DNA of 54,880 nucleotides from a virus: positions 1-54,880 of IMG/VR virus record IMGVR_UViG_3300032323_001970, one strand, 5' to 3'. Below the pieces are notes generated by a model. It had not been told where the DNA came from. It saw only the letters and a program-made list of their open reading frames with translations, and did not search any database. Positions within the stretch are counted from its first letter, which is position 1. The number at the start of each line of letters is the position of its first letter. A program made the position numbers and the translations under genes. This document shows, one piece after another, positions 7,670 to 17,600 of the stretch.

Positions 7670-9735
7670 GTGCTGTAGTAGATTTTGTTGAAGACGTTGT
7701 TGGCGGCGTAGTTGAAGCCGTCGGCGATGTTGTTGATAGCGTCGTTGACGTTGTCAAAGACGTTGGCAGGGCCATCGACGATTACGTCATTCAGCCTATC
7801 CTAGATGATCCGCTATCGGCAATCGCAACCGTAGCCGGCGCATATTTCCTTGGGCCTGCAGCAGCCAGTATGTTTGGCACGTCGGCAACTGTTGGGGCCG
7901 GCATTGCTGCTGGCGCGGCAAACACGGCCGCCGGCCTTGTGCAAGGCGAAGATTTTGATGAGGCGCTCAAGGGCGGTATTGCTGCTGGCGTCGGCACTTG
8001 GGCCGGAGGAGAACTGACCAACGCGCTTACTGGGGGTTCTTCGGCTGCAGCCACTCCAACGGATCCGCTTGATGATTTCCTGGCAGCCAACAATAACTTT
8101 GTTGACGTGCCGATGGACGTTGCTGTAACTCCTCCTGCATCGGCAGTGGCAAGCCCTGTGGACTTGACCACTCCAATGGGAACTGATCTTCCTCCTCTTG
8201 GAGGTGAGGTGCCTGCAGCTTCTCCTGCCGCGATGACGCCTGCGTCGGCAACCCCTGTGTCTACTTCGCCGCTTGAGTCACTTGCGCCTCCGGCTGACGC
8301 GGCCGCTGCAGCAGCAACTCAAAGTCCTTTGCAGTCGCTGGGTACTGCAGTTCCTACTGTAGACGTGCCCACGTTTACTTCGGGCCTAGACACTTCGTTT
8401 GCTCCTAACTACGACCTGTCAGCTGGCATCAAACCTTCTACTGGTCTGCAGGTTCCGCAGTTTACGGGCGGCGACGCCTTTGACATCTACGGCAATCCCA
8501 GCTACAGCGTAACCCCTCCAGGTGTGTCAGGCGGTCCTGGCCTGCAATTTCCAGATGCTCCTAACCTCGCTCGCATGGGAGGCGGTCAGGGCATCACTGC
8601 AGACGTTAGCGGCATGCCTGAGTTCCGCTACAGCGAGGCCTCACTTGATCCTTCACTCCGTGGTCAGACTGATACCTGGCAAAGCGGCGGCAAGACTTAC
8701 GGGGCTGCAACACCTGACGTCACGATCAGCTCAAGCGGCATTACGCCAACGCCAGATACGATCACCTACGACCCCACGACCAACATGGGTACTCCCAGCG
8801 CTTGGGATCAGTTGACAAGCGGAAACGTTGTGGACGCGGCAAAGACGGTCGGCAGCAACGCTGTTGATTGGGTCAAAGCAAACCCATGGACGGCAGCAAG
8901 CACGGCTCTTACGGCTACCAGCTTGCTTGGCGGTCCTGGCGCTCCTTCTAATCAGGCACCGGCCACAAGAGGTTCTACTCAAGACAAGAACTTCAACAAG
9001 TCGCTTGACCTGTATGAGTACATGCGCGACAAGACCAACTATGCCGGAGATTTGGCCAAGTACGGCCAAATAGGCCAAGGAACTCCTGGCGAGCACCAGT
9101 TCTTCCAGAACACTCGCTTTGTGCCAATACCGATTCCCGGTCAAACGCCCACTCCTGCAAAGATGGGTGGCCTGATCCAGATGAAGCATTACGCTCAAGG
9201 CGGTCAAGTTCAAGGCATGCAAGATCCTCGTCGCGCTCAGCTGATGGCAGCCATGGCGCAGCAACGTCCTGCCGGTCAAGGTGGTCCTTTGGGCATGGCT
9301 CAAGGGCGTCCTCCCATGACTCAGGGCGGGATGATGCCTGGTCGCCCGATGCAGCCGCAAAACGCACAAGGCATGCAGCAACAAGCTCGTCCTCAAGCGC
9401 CTCAGCGTTCTCGCGATCCTAAGATGGCCTACTACCAGTATGGCAATCCTCCTGCTCAAGCGAAAGCCATGGGCGGACTTAGCCAAGTGCAAAGTATGCG
9501 GATTGGCGGAGGTGCCGATGGTCGCTCTGATGACGTGAACGCAGTCTTGTCTGACGGCGAATACGTGATGGACGCGGAGACAGTGGCGATGCTTGGCAAC
9601 GGCTCCTCTAAGGCCGGGGCCAAAAAACTTGACGACATGCGCTCTAAGTTGCGTCAACACAAAGGCAAGAATCTTGCAAGCGGCAAGATCAGCCCTGACG
9701 CCAAGAGTCCGCTGGCTTATTTGAAGGGAGCTTGA
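7666..9735 (+). CDS. Internal virion/ejection protein I
   Basis: The protein has 689 residues. The first 40 residues are an amphipathic valine-rich repeat (VVEAVGDVVDSVVDVVKDVG), then an Ala/Gly-rich membrane-active-looking segment to about residue 95. Next is a low-complexity Pro/Ala/Thr linker (about 115-230). The C-terminal 80 residues form a compact domain (GRSDDVNAVLSDGEYVMD, then ETVAMLGNGSSKAGAKKL) that I have seen repeatedly in internal proteins of short-tailed aquatic phages. A Met/Gln/Gly-rich stretch (about 510-590) precedes it. This fits a protein packed in the capsid and ejected with the DNA. Four such genes follow one another. Confidence 0.65.
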   Translation: MSAVVDFVEDVVGGVVEAVGDVVDSVVDVVKDVGRAIDDYVIQPILDDPLSAIATVAGAYFLGPAAASMFGTSATVGAGIAAGAANTAAGLVQGEDFDEALKGGIAAGVGTWAGGELTNALTGGSSAAATPTDPLDDFLAANNNFVDVPMDVAVTPPASAVASPVDLTTPMGTDLPPLGGEVPAASPAAMTPASATPVSTSPLESLAPPADAAAAAATQSPLQSLGTAVPTVDVPTFTSGLDTSFAPNYDLSAGIKPSTGLQVPQFTGGDAFDIYGNPSYSVTPPGVSGGPGLQFPDAPNLARMGGGQGITADVSGMPEFRYSEASLDPSLRGQTDTWQSGGKTYGAATPDVTISSSGITPTPDTITYDPTTNMGTPSAWDQLTSGNVVDAAKTVGSNAVDWVKANPWTAASTALTATSLLGGPGAPSNQAPATRGSTQDKNFNKSLDLYEYMRDKTNYAGDLAKYGQIGQGTPGEHQFFQNTRFVPIPIPGQTPTPAKMGGLIQMKHYAQGGQVQGMQDPRRAQLMAAMAQQRPAGQGGPLGMAQGRPPMTQGGMMPGRPMQPQNAQGMQQQARPQAPQRSRDPKMAYYQYGNPPAQAKAMGGLSQVQSMRIGGGADGRSDDVNAVLSDGEYVMDAETVAMLGNGSSKAGAKKLDDMRSKLRQHKGKNLASGKISPDAKSPLAYLKGA

Positions 9736-9736
9736 T

Positions 9737-11305
9737 ATGGGTGTTCTGGACTTTTTGTTCCAGGGGGCACCACCTCCGTCGGTCACGACGTATGGTGAGA
9801 CGACTTCCAACGTTCCCGCCTGGTATTCTGACTACACGCAGGGCTTGATCAGCAGGGCGAACGCCATTGCGGCAGAGCCTTATCAGCCGTACACCCAGGC
9901 CAGGATTGCCGGTTACGACCCGCTTCAGACAAGGGCGTATGAGAACACGTCCAATCTTGCGGGAACGTACCAGCCGCTGATGGACATGTCAAGAAATGCC
10001 ATCTACAACGCAGGAGCTGGCAGCTCTGTTGGTGCTGCTCAACCTTACATCACTCAGGCTCTTCAGTACAACCCGTACAACGCAGCTTCTGGTGCCATTG
10101 GCCAAGCAAGCAATTTGATTGGTCAGAGCTATGGCGACACGAGCTCCCTGGCTCAGCCCTACTTCAATCAGGCCAATCAGTTGACTGGTCAGGCGATGCA
10201 GTCGGCAGCTGGCTTGGCTACGCCTTATTTGAATCAGGCGGCTATGGGTGCAGCACAAGCAGGTTCTGCCAATACGGCAGGCCTTGCTCAGCCCTACATG
10301 CAGCAAGCATCTCAGCTCTCGAGCCAAGGTGCTCAGACTGGTTTGGGCGGCATCCAGGACTACATGAATCCCTACCAGGAGCAAGTGGTCAACCGCATTG
10401 GCGATTTGGCAAGCCGCAACCTGCGTGAGAACTTGCTGCCCAACATCCAAGACCGCGCCATTCAAGCGGGTACGTTTGGCGGCAGCCGTAGTGGTGAGGC
10501 CATCGGACGCGCTTTGCGAGACACCCAAGAATCTACACTTGCTCAACAGACTGCGGCCCTCCAACAGGGCTACACGCAAGCTGGTCAGCAACTGCAAGCC
10601 GATCGAGCCCGTCAGTTGCAAGCTGCCCAACAGCAGGCTGGTTTTGGTCAACAGGCGGCCGGCATGTCGGCTGCAGATCAAGCGCGCCTGCTTCAGGCAA
10701 GCGGCCAACTGGCCGGTATCGGTCAAACCACCGCAGGCCTTACGGCAGCAGACTACCAACGCATGTTGGCAGGAGCCCAGCAACAGGCGGCCATGGGTCA
10801 ATCGGCAGCAGGCTTGAAAGGTGCAGACCTTGCAAGATACGGTCAGGCCGGCGCTCAAATGGGTGCCCTTGGTCAGATGCAAGGCAACTTGGCAGGCGCA
10901 GCAGGAACCCAAAATCTGCAAGCCGCCCAACAAATGGGTGCCCTGTCTAATCAAGACTTTGCTCGCATGCTGCAGTCTGGTCAAGCTATGGGTGCCCTTG
11001 GTCAACAAACCCAGCAGATGGGCCTGCAAAACATTGCAGCTCTTGAGGCTGCGGGCGCGGGTCAGCAACAGCAAACCCAGCGTTCGTTGGATCAGGCTTA
11101 CCAAGACTTCTTGAATCAACGCGAATACGACCGCAACAACATCGCTTTCCTGAATGCGGCTGTTCGCGGTCTGACTGTTCCGACCTCTACAACTACGGCT
11201 TCAACGGGTCCTGCAAGCGTGTATCAGCCATCTCCATTGTCGCAATTCGGCTCTGCTCTGGCTACAGGCTACGGTTTCAACAAGATGTTTGGCGGCGGAA
11301 GATAA
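9737..11305 (+). CDS. Internal virion/ejection protein II, Gln/Ala-rich repeats
   Basis: This 522-residue protein starts MGVLDFLFQGAPPPSVTTYG, then SNVPAWYSDYTQGLISRANA. Much of it is long helical Gln/Ala/Gly repeats with recurring AAGL, GQAM and MGALGQ units (about 100-200 and 300-440). Between them is a non-repetitive block (DYMNPYQEQVVNRIGDLASR, then PNIQDRAIQAGTFGGSRSGE) that looks like a conserved core. The repeats would form extended helices or coiled coils, as in core proteins that line an ejection channel. No enzyme motif is seen. Confidence 0.65.
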   Translation: MGVLDFLFQGAPPPSVTTYGETTSNVPAWYSDYTQGLISRANAIAAEPYQPYTQARIAGYDPLQTRAYENTSNLAGTYQPLMDMSRNAIYNAGAGSSVGAAQPYITQALQYNPYNAASGAIGQASNLIGQSYGDTSSLAQPYFNQANQLTGQAMQSAAGLATPYLNQAAMGAAQAGSANTAGLAQPYMQQASQLSSQGAQTGLGGIQDYMNPYQEQVVNRIGDLASRNLRENLLPNIQDRAIQAGTFGGSRSGEAIGRALRDTQESTLAQQTAALQQGYTQAGQQLQADRARQLQAAQQQAGFGQQAAGMSAADQARLLQASGQLAGIGQTTAGLTAADYQRMLAGAQQQAAMGQSAAGLKGADLARYGQAGAQMGALGQMQGNLAGAAGTQNLQAAQQMGALSNQDFARMLQSGQAMGALGQQTQQMGLQNIAALEAAGAGQQQQTQRSLDQAYQDFLNQREYDRNNIAFLNAAVRGLTVPTSTTTASTGPASVYQPSPLSQFGSALATGYGFNKMFGGGR

Positions 11306-11314
11306 GGACACAAC

Positions 11315-14300
11315 ATGGCACTAGAAGACGACGAGTCTGGCCTGGAAGTCAGTTCTACTGACCAAACCAGCGGAGCTCAGACGCTTGGTTACACCTCCTC
11401 GCGAGGTGCGGCCAATCCGTATACTGGGCAGCTTCAAACCCTACTCAAGAAATACCTTGAAAACACTGACAAAGCAGCGACTGATAAACAAGCCTTGTTG
11501 GATAAGGCGCGTGAGCGGGTCATGGCTAGGTCCGCTGGTCCGGATCAGGCAGAGATGGCGTTCCGTCTTGCGGCTGCTCTCGGTAAGCCTACTCGCACTG
11601 GTAGCTTTGGCGAGACAATTGGTAACGTTGCCGAAGCGACTGGCGAGGCTCTTGCTCAGCGCCGTAAAGCGTCGCAAGAACTAGAAGAGCTTAACCTCAA
11701 GTACCAGCTGGCGGCGGCCGATACCAAAGGCGAAGGTCAAAGAGCGCAGATCAGTGCCCTGTCTGCTCTGGCTAAGTCGACTCCTAAAGATCGCCTGACT
11801 GAGATTGAGAAGCTTCAAGAGATCATTGAGGATCCCAAAGCTTCTGAGAGCGCCAAAAAGAATGCGCAAGCCCGTATCACCTTTTTGACCGTTCGTCCTT
11901 CTGCTGTCAAGACCACTGAGATCGAGCAGCTGCTCGAAAAAATCAACGACCCAAATGTGTCGCCGGCAAACAAGAGGGTCTACCAGCAGCGACTCAACAA
12001 GCTGAACTACATTGCACCTGAAGCTAAGGCAGATCGAGATGCTGGTAAGCCGCAATCGCCTGCTGGCAAGATTGCTGTTGACGAAGGATTTGTTCCCGGG
12101 ACCCCTGATTATCAGAAGCGCGTCAAGGCTTTGACCGGTGATGGTAAGGGGGTGACCCTGAGCGCCACCGAGCAAAAAGAACTGTTTGAGGCTCAAGACG
12201 TTGTCAACGCCAGTAAGTCCGTGCTCCTCAACTTGAGCAAGGCCCTGGAGCTGAACGACAAGGCCTATTCTGGTTTTGCAGCAGGGGCCCGCAGAACTAT
12301 CGCCCGTAACATTCCTGGCGTCAGCGAATCGGAAGGCGTTACTGCAACGACCGAAATTGAATCCTTGGTCATCACCAATTCGCTTGACCAGTTGAAAGCC
12401 ATCTTTGGTGGAGCCCCAACCGAAGGCGAACGCAAGATCTTGCTCGACATCCAAGGCTCGATCAACATGAGCCCTGCCGAACGCAAAAAAGTTTGGGAGA
12501 GCGCCATGCAGGCCGCGGCTCGCCGCATGAGGTCCAGCGAAGCCAAGATGGCCAACATTCGCAAGGGGGCGTACAGCCGGGTTGTGCCTGAAGGCAACGC
12601 CGATGGCGGCCTGGTCGGTTATGCCGACGGCGGACCTGTGCACATGTCCAACGGCGGCGAGTTCTCGATGGCAAACCTGGGCCGCGCAGTTGGTCAGGGC
12701 TTGGGCCTTGGTTTTGGCGACGAGGCCATCGCCCGTGTTCGCGCCAAGATGGAAGGACGTCCCTACGAAGACGTGGTCCGTGAGGAACGTGAAGCCTACC
12801 AACGCTTCCAGGAAAAAAATCCGTTTATCGCCCTTGGCACCGAGCTAGTGTCTGGCATTGTTCCAACCGTCGGCATGGCGCTGATTCCAGGAGCAGGTAC
12901 TCCAGGAGCCGTGGCCGGGTCTGCTCGCATGGGAATGGCGGCCCAGAAGCTTGCTCAATATATGCCCGGGTTCATGAAGGGTTCGATGGGCAAAGCTGCT
13001 GGCACCGCGGCTGCAACAGGTGCCGTGGCAGGAGCCGGTTCTGCAACTGAAGGCCAACGCACTTCTGGGGCTGTCACTGGCGGCGCAACTGGTGCGGTCC
13101 TTGGCCCCACGGTTGCAAAGACCGTTCAGCTGGGCGGACAAGGCGTCAAGGCCGTCAAGAACGCGATTCAGCCATCTCCAAATGCCGTGGAGCAACGCGC
13201 GACCAATAAGGTATTGGAAGCCATGGGCCGGGACGAGATGGGCGTCCAGGAACTTCGTGACCGCATGCTGGCAGACCAGAAGCTTGGCGTGCAGTCCACT
13301 ATTATGGATGCAACGCCGTCCCTGTCTACGCTTGGTGAAGCCGTAGTGACTCGCCCGGGACCAGGTCGCAAGATCTTGGGAGAAGGCCTGAATGAACGCC
13401 TGGAAACGGGCCGCGAATCAGCTGCTGCCAGGGCCCTGAAGGACGTTGGAAAAGGCGTGGATTACACGGCACAAGAAGACAAGCTGATTGGAACCTTGCG
13501 CGCCAATGCCAACAACCTCTACGACAAGGCCTACGCTCATGGTTCTGTGGATGATACCCGCATCCTGAAGGTCTTGGAAGACGACACCTTCAAAAGGGCG
13601 TTCAGGGAAGCTCAGGCCATTGCCAGCAAAGAAGCACGGGCAGCAGAACTTCGTGGCGAAGACGCTAGCCGCTTCAAGTTGAACGACATCTATGATGTCG
13701 ATGACAAGGGCAACCTGATCACCGTTGGCAAGATCCCTGACGTCCGCACCCTTGACTACATCAAGCGGGGCATCGATGCCATCATCGACAAGGGCTACAA
13801 AGGCGAAGGCATGTCCAAGGCCGAAGCCAATGCGCTTAAGGACCTTAAGAAAGCCTTCGTTAGTGTCATCGACGAGAACGTGCCGGAATACGCAGGGGCA
13901 CGAGCTAGGTATGCCGGCGACATAGAAGTTTTGGACGCTCTTCGTTTAGGTCGTACAGACTACCTTACTCCGAAGATGCTGCCGGCAGAAGCCAAAAAGC
14001 TGGTTGACGGCATGTCTGATGCCGAGCGCGACGCCTTGCGTGCGGGTGTGGCTCAGTCGCTTTTGACCAAGGTTCTTGACGCGCCCCAGCAAGTCAATGC
14101 GGCCCAGCGAATCATTGGAGCCCCGGCGACTCGCAAACGTTTGGAGGCCTTGTTCCAAGACCCCAACGAGTACAAACTGTTTGAGGCGGCCCTGCAGCGC
14201 GAGTCCGAGTTGTTCCGCAACGCCCAGGACATTGCTCGTGGAAGCCGCACGGCCAATAAGACGGCTGCCCTGGCCGACCTCAAGGCTGGCAATGGCATCT

Positions 14301-14665
14301 TCGACATCGCTGGCGAAGCAGTTGACATTGCAACGGGTTCACCCGGCTCTGTGGTCGGACGCGTCTTGAAGTACCTGCAGGCTCGCACATCTCTTGACGA
14401 GAAGACTGCCGGCGAAGTGGCTAAGATGCTGAAGTCAGGTACGATGCAGGAGGTCGATGATACCCTGAAGCGGCTTGAATCTAGCAGTGCCAGGTTCTTG
14501 GAAGAAAAGAAGGCCTCAGCAGGTCGCTTAAGAACAACCGCCGGCGCAGTTGGTGCCGCGGCTCCGACTACTGACCGGGCCGCTTCAGAATCAGAGGCCC
14601 CGGTTGATGAGGACGAGGACGCTAGGCTCCAAAGGCTCTTGGAAAAGTACAACATAGAGGAATAA
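11315..14665 (+). CDS. Internal virion/ejection protein III
   Basis: The protein has 1116 residues and is mostly helical and charged. A glycine-rich hinge near 425-445 (DGGLVGYADGGPVHMSNGGE) separates two halves. After it comes GLGFGDEAIARVRAKMEGRP and then a hydrophobic, glycine-zipper-like stretch (about 500-600: VSGIVPTVGMALIPGAG, AATGAVAGAGSATEG) that could insert in membranes. The remainder is helical with no catalytic motif. The C-terminus is acidic (DEDEDARLQRLLEKYNIEE). Size, hydrophobic zipper and position argue for an ejected internal protein. It starts 9 nt after the previous gene; AAGGA precedes the ATG. Confidence 0.62.
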   Translation: MALEDDESGLEVSSTDQTSGAQTLGYTSSRGAANPYTGQLQTLLKKYLENTDKAATDKQALLDKARERVMARSAGPDQAEMAFRLAAALGKPTRTGSFGETIGNVAEATGEALAQRRKASQELEELNLKYQLAAADTKGEGQRAQISALSALAKSTPKDRLTEIEKLQEIIEDPKASESAKKNAQARITFLTVRPSAVKTTEIEQLLEKINDPNVSPANKRVYQQRLNKLNYIAPEAKADRDAGKPQSPAGKIAVDEGFVPGTPDYQKRVKALTGDGKGVTLSATEQKELFEAQDVVNASKSVLLNLSKALELNDKAYSGFAAGARRTIARNIPGVSESEGVTATTEIESLVITNSLDQLKAIFGGAPTEGERKILLDIQGSINMSPAERKKVWESAMQAAARRMRSSEAKMANIRKGAYSRVVPEGNADGGLVGYADGGPVHMSNGGEFSMANLGRAVGQGLGLGFGDEAIARVRAKMEGRPYEDVVREEREAYQRFQEKNPFIALGTELVSGIVPTVGMALIPGAGTPGAVAGSARMGMAAQKLAQYMPGFMKGSMGKAAGTAAATGAVAGAGSATEGQRTSGAVTGGATGAVLGPTVAKTVQLGGQGVKAVKNAIQPSPNAVEQRATNKVLEAMGRDEMGVQELRDRMLADQKLGVQSTIMDATPSLSTLGEAVVTRPGPGRKILGEGLNERLETGRESAAARALKDVGKGVDYTAQEDKLIGTLRANANNLYDKAYAHGSVDDTRILKVLEDDTFKRAFREAQAIASKEARAAELRGEDASRFKLNDIYDVDDKGNLITVGKIPDVRTLDYIKRGIDAIIDKGYKGEGMSKAEANALKDLKKAFVSVIDENVPEYAGARARYAGDIEVLDALRLGRTDYLTPKMLPAEAKKLVDGMSDAERDALRAGVAQSLLTKVLDAPQQVNAAQRIIGAPATRKRLEALFQDPNEYKLFEAALQRESELFRNAQDIARGSRTANKTAALADLKAGNGIFDIAGEAVDIATGSPGSVVGRVLKYLQARTSLDEKTAGEVAKMLKSGTMQEVDDTLKRLESSSARFLEEKKASAGRLRTTAGAVGAAAPTTDRAASESEAPVDEDEDARLQRLLEKYNIEE

Positions 14666-14668
14666 GCC

Positions 14669-17600
14669 ATGCCCTACGATCCACAAGGCGTCTTTTACGG
14701 ATCTGCTGAAGACCTGGAGGCCTTAGAGGCAAAGTACAACAAACCTGACTTGGCCTCGCGGATTCCGGGTCAGGCTTCTACCTCTAAGCCTGAAGAATCA
14801 AGGTCTTTGCGCGACAGGGCCGCTTCAGTCCTTGTTCAGGCCAATCCTCTGATGATGGCAAAGTCATTGCAGGATATGACCAGGACCCTGGTTGGCGGCG
14901 CGGCACTTCCTGTTGTTGCGCCCATCAGCGCGGGTGTTCAGGCCCTGAATGCCTTGCCTGGCAACATCTATCGTCGTTCACGCGGCGAAGAAGAGGTCAA
15001 GACTCCCTCAGCAGAAGAGCTGATGCGAAAATACGGAGAGGCCATCTCTCCTCAAACACCAGCAGGTCAAAACTTCCAAGAGGGCGTGGCAAAGCTCATG
15101 GATACCCTCAAGGTACCTGCTGCTTGGCCAGTGACTCCGAATGTCCCTAGGCGCCCTCTGGTGACTCCTACTGATGTTCGAGTAGGGGCAGGTCAAGTTA
15201 AACAGCTGGCCAAGGAATTGCGGGAAACTCCTGCAGATTTCCGCGCTGCCCAATCAGGCCTGAAACGCCAAAACCTGTATGGTGAAGACACCATCGGCGT
15301 GAAAGCCCAGGCGGCTGCTGATGCTCTTGGCGATACTCTCGAGCGCCGCAGGTCTGCCGGCCTTTCAGCTGTTCCGGGCGTTCCTCAGGTCCTGACTCCT
15401 GACACCAAGATGTATGCCGTGCGACCCAAGGGAACACGGATGGTTCAGCCAAAGGTGCCTGAATCTGCTGGGGGATACGCTCCTGAATTTAATGTTCTCA
15501 ATGACCTGATCGACAACGTCTATGGCGACACGCCAGCCAGCAAGATGCAGCCGGAGACGATCATGCTGGAGTACTCCGATCGCTATCTGCCACCTGACTC
15601 TGAATTCCGCCAAGCCTTTACCAACTACGAGCGGCTCAAGGCCCAAGAAATGTTCCCAGATGCCCCAACACCCCAAGACGCCCAACGCGCTTATGAGGTG
15701 TTGTACAGCGACAGAACTGAGAAAAGCAAGAAGCGGTTGGCGGACCTTGAGGAATTCCTTACTGTCGTGATCCCTGAATATGGCCAGACAATTCCAACTC
15801 CTTCTGAATTTATGCGCCGCATGGCCGAAGCCGAGCGCGTCATCAAGGGTCCGTTCACAACCTACATCAGCAAGAATGTTGGAGCTGAGGGTGATCCAAC
15901 CGTCAAGCTTGCTCGCCAGGGCATCACCTTTGAGGACCCAGCGGTTCTTGCAGAAGCGGCGCAATTTGCGAATGCAGATTCGCTTGCGCAAAAACGTATT
16001 GAGGCAGGCTTTCCTGCCAGGGGCAGCTTTTATAAAGAACGCCTAGCCAAGACCGGCGAGCTTGACCGGCTCAATGACGAGATTCAGGCCCTTGAAGATG
16101 CCCGCAGACCCTTGTTTGATCGGGCACACGCGGAAGGTATCGATCCCGCTTCAATTCCAGAATATGCGGCGACCACAAACCCTTTGCGTCAGAAGCTTCG
16201 TCAACGCGAGCAACTTCAAGGCGAGCTTGAAAACATCAGGTTGGCCTCTGACGTTGAAAACATCAGCGACTACGCCGTTGCGCCAAGGACAAAGAAAAAT
16301 CTCCTCGAGGCGATACCTTTTACGGAAAAGCAGTTTTTCCCCAGCGTGTCTCGCGCGGGCGAAGATGAGACGCTGTACATAGGAGGAATGGGGCGCCTGG
16401 AGGAACTTGGTTTCAAAAAGTTAGGTAAGCAGCTTGTAGAAGACATTCTGACTGGGAAGGCAGGAGACACGTCTAAGCTGACCATTGAGAACTACATGCG
16501 CGAAAAAGGCTTGTCGCGTATAGAGGCCGAAAAAGCCGCTAAGCTTCAAGAGCAGCAGTATCGCACGGCCCTGCAAAACAGTCTGCTAGAGCGCATTCGG
16601 AATGACCAGAATGTCAAGACTTTTGGCAACGCTGCCATCATCACGCTTGATTCAAATACGCCTAGAGACGTGGCTATGCGAGACATGAGCGCTGACACGG
16701 TGGTCTTGGACCACTGCGTTGGCCAATGCGGAACGGCACCTCAAGGCCGCAAGAACATCTTGACTGGCAAGCAGCAGTACTACGAGCCCGTCATCGATCC
16801 GATTACAGGCGAACGTTCTAGCAGAGCAAAGGACGACACCAGCTACGTCAAGCAGCTAGAGTATGGCCATCAACTTGTCAGCGTCCGCGATGTCAAGACA
16901 GGCTTGCCTGCTGCGACCCTTGAATTGATTCCTGCAACTGACGGCAGCAGTAGTGGCAAGTTCCGTATTGGATACGCTTCGGGCGCCAAAAACGGAGCAA
17001 TCGACCCCGCCTACGTTCCAGCCCTCCGCGACTACCTAAACAGTCGGGCTGCGGATATTTATAGTCCTGGCAGCAACCTGGCCGACAACGCAGGCATTTT
17101 TGACAGTACCAGCCCGGCTGAATTTAAAAGAGCGGCAGCAGAAGCCGGTCTTACGCGCGACCAGATCAAGGCCACCGACTGGGGCGATCTTCCCAGGTTT
17201 GTCACGGTTGACGACATTAAGGCCGCGGCCGCTCAAATTGTTGAGCCCAGGGCCCTTGCTGTTCAGCAGCCGGCGCAAGAAGTTGCTCCGGTCACGCTCA
17301 GCACTCGCGACTACGAGTTGATGAGGTCGGATTTTGACACTGCTTGGGACAACGCAAGGGAATCAGCCCTTGAGAACTCAGCCTATCGCCGTCCTGAAGC
17401 CGTTGCAAGTGGCTTCGATAGGATTGTCGCCGACACATTCAGGCTGCATCTGAATGATCAGGTTGCGTTTAGTGAAGAAGGTGTTACCAGACTTCGGCGC
17501 GTGGAACGGGACCTTACAGATAGGGCTGCGTCCGCTTACGCCCAGCAGACCGACCTTGAGAATGAGATCGGCAGCGCTCTTGATGACTTCGTGATCGATG

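Noticed and set aside
10560-11090. Possible CRISPR-like or minisatellite repeat
   Set aside because: The periodicity comes from in-frame Gln/Ala/Gly codons of an ejection protein; units vary in length and there are no spacers.
8731-11119. Two minus-strand open frames of about 360 and 376 codons
   Set aside because: They are antisense to two ejection-protein genes whose Gln/Ala/Gly codons give few stops on the other strand. No SD, no recognisable domains.
11681-12802. 373-codon minus-strand frame
   Set aside because: Antisense to ejection protein III with no start signals or domain; considered a codon-bias effect.
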